Origin: Thermoplasmata archaeon
GTDB lineage: Archaea > Thermoplasmatota > Thermoplasmata > Lutacidiplasmatales > UBA184
NCBI GenBank assembly: GCA_030039135.1
Contig: JASHQN010000087.1
Coordinates: 1 to 6,496, forward strand
Reading direction: 5' to 3'
Length of the DNA: 6,496 nt
In this document: one piece after another, positions 6,273 through 6,496 of the stretch
How positions within the stretch are numbered: the first letter of the stretch is position 1
How the letters are laid out: each line of letters opens with the position of its first letter
Position numbers and translations under genes: made by a program
Notes under the pieces: model-generated
Databases searched by the model: none
The model's input: the letters and a program-made list of their open reading frames with translations, nothing else
What the model was told of the DNA's origin: nothing

Positions 6273-6473
6273 ATGACGCAGAAAGTGACCGAAGTTGTCG
6301 GGACGTCGAAGGAAGGATTCGCGAGGGCCGCGGAGAACGCCGTCGCGACCGCCGCGAAGACCGTGCGGAACCTGAAATGGTTCCGGGTGACCGAGCTCGA
6401 GGGTAGCATCAAGGACCAGAAGGTCGTCGAGTACCACGCGACCGTCAAGATCTACTTCGACCTCGAAAGCTAG
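6273..6473 (+). CDS. Dodecin (flavin-binding dodecamer protein)
   Basis: The product is 66 residues, the normal size for dodecins, which assemble into hollow twelve-subunit spheres that bind and protect flavins such as riboflavin, lumichrome or FMN in the cytoplasm. The fold pattern is complete: strand KVTEVVGTS, one amphipathic helix (about 13-31, EGFARAAENAVATAAKTVRN), LKWFRVTELEGSI, then VVEYHATVKIYFDLE. W36 sits where the conserved Trp stacks on the isoalloxazine ring. Position 55 is His, where the dodecins I recall have the flavin-contacting Gln (EYQ or TYQ). The start at 6273 is the only ATG giving a family-length protein; AAGGGG lies 7 nt before it. It is transcribed divergently from the cupin gene. 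The family call is firm; which flavin is bound is unknown. Confidence 0.93.
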   Translation: MTQKVTEVVGTSKEGFARAAENAVATAAKTVRNLKWFRVTELEGSIKDQKVVEYHATVKIYFDLES

Positions 6474-6496
6474 GGGTCTTGCGCGCTCGGTGGCAG

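Noticed and set aside
5738..6448. Longer 236-residue version of the cupin
   Set aside because: The upstream 116 residues have no cupin similarity and overlap the dodecin gene antisense. The ATG at 6100 has a good ribosome-binding site and the family's usual N-terminus.
1..6496. CRISPR array, insertion sequence, integrase, tRNA or rRNA
   Set aside because: No regularly spaced repeats, transposase or recombinase motifs, or tRNA-like cloverleaf sequences were recognised. The last 23 bases (6474-6496) show nothing identifiable.

Overview
The window looks like a piece of a high-GC archaeal genome, most probably Thermoplasmatota. This rests on three things: a thermopsin-family (peptidase A5) surface protein with beta-helix, repeated beta-sandwich and PEGA-like modules and a single C-terminal membrane anchor; an HTH_10 (bacterio-opsin activator type) DNA-binding domain, which is an archaeal family; and the general style of the proteins. 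The lineage is inferred from protein families, since no rRNA or other phylogenetic marker is present. Genes are tightly packed, and several have clear Shine-Dalgarno sequences.

Layout. Positions 2-3274 (+) hold the last 1090 codons of a very large secreted, membrane-anchored protein whose start lies outside the window. A 127-bp spacer (3275-3401) follows. It carries an 11-bp direct repeat and a perfect 10-bp-arm palindrome. Positions 3402-4670 (+) encode an archaeal HTH_10 regulator fused to a complete O6-alkylguanine-DNA alkyltransferase domain, an architecture that recalls bacterial Ada but is built from different parts. Its stop codon overlaps the GTG start of a ten-helix EamA/DMT-family transporter (4660-5679, +), so the two probably form a translationally coupled operon. 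A small cupin (5738-6100, -) converges on the transporter and is transcribed divergently from a dodecin gene (6273-6473, +). The 172-bp region between cupin and dodecin contains a 7-bp-arm inverted repeat.

How the genes may work together. The most interesting unit is 3275-5679: a putative alkylation-responsive regulator and repair protein, a palindrome in its own leader that could be an autoregulatory operator, and a coupled exporter-like transporter. The regulatory role is inference; the domains, catalytic residues, palindrome and gene overlap are seen in the sequence. The surface protein and the cupin/dodecin pair look independent of this unit. No tRNA, rRNA, CRISPR array, insertion sequence or integrase was seen.
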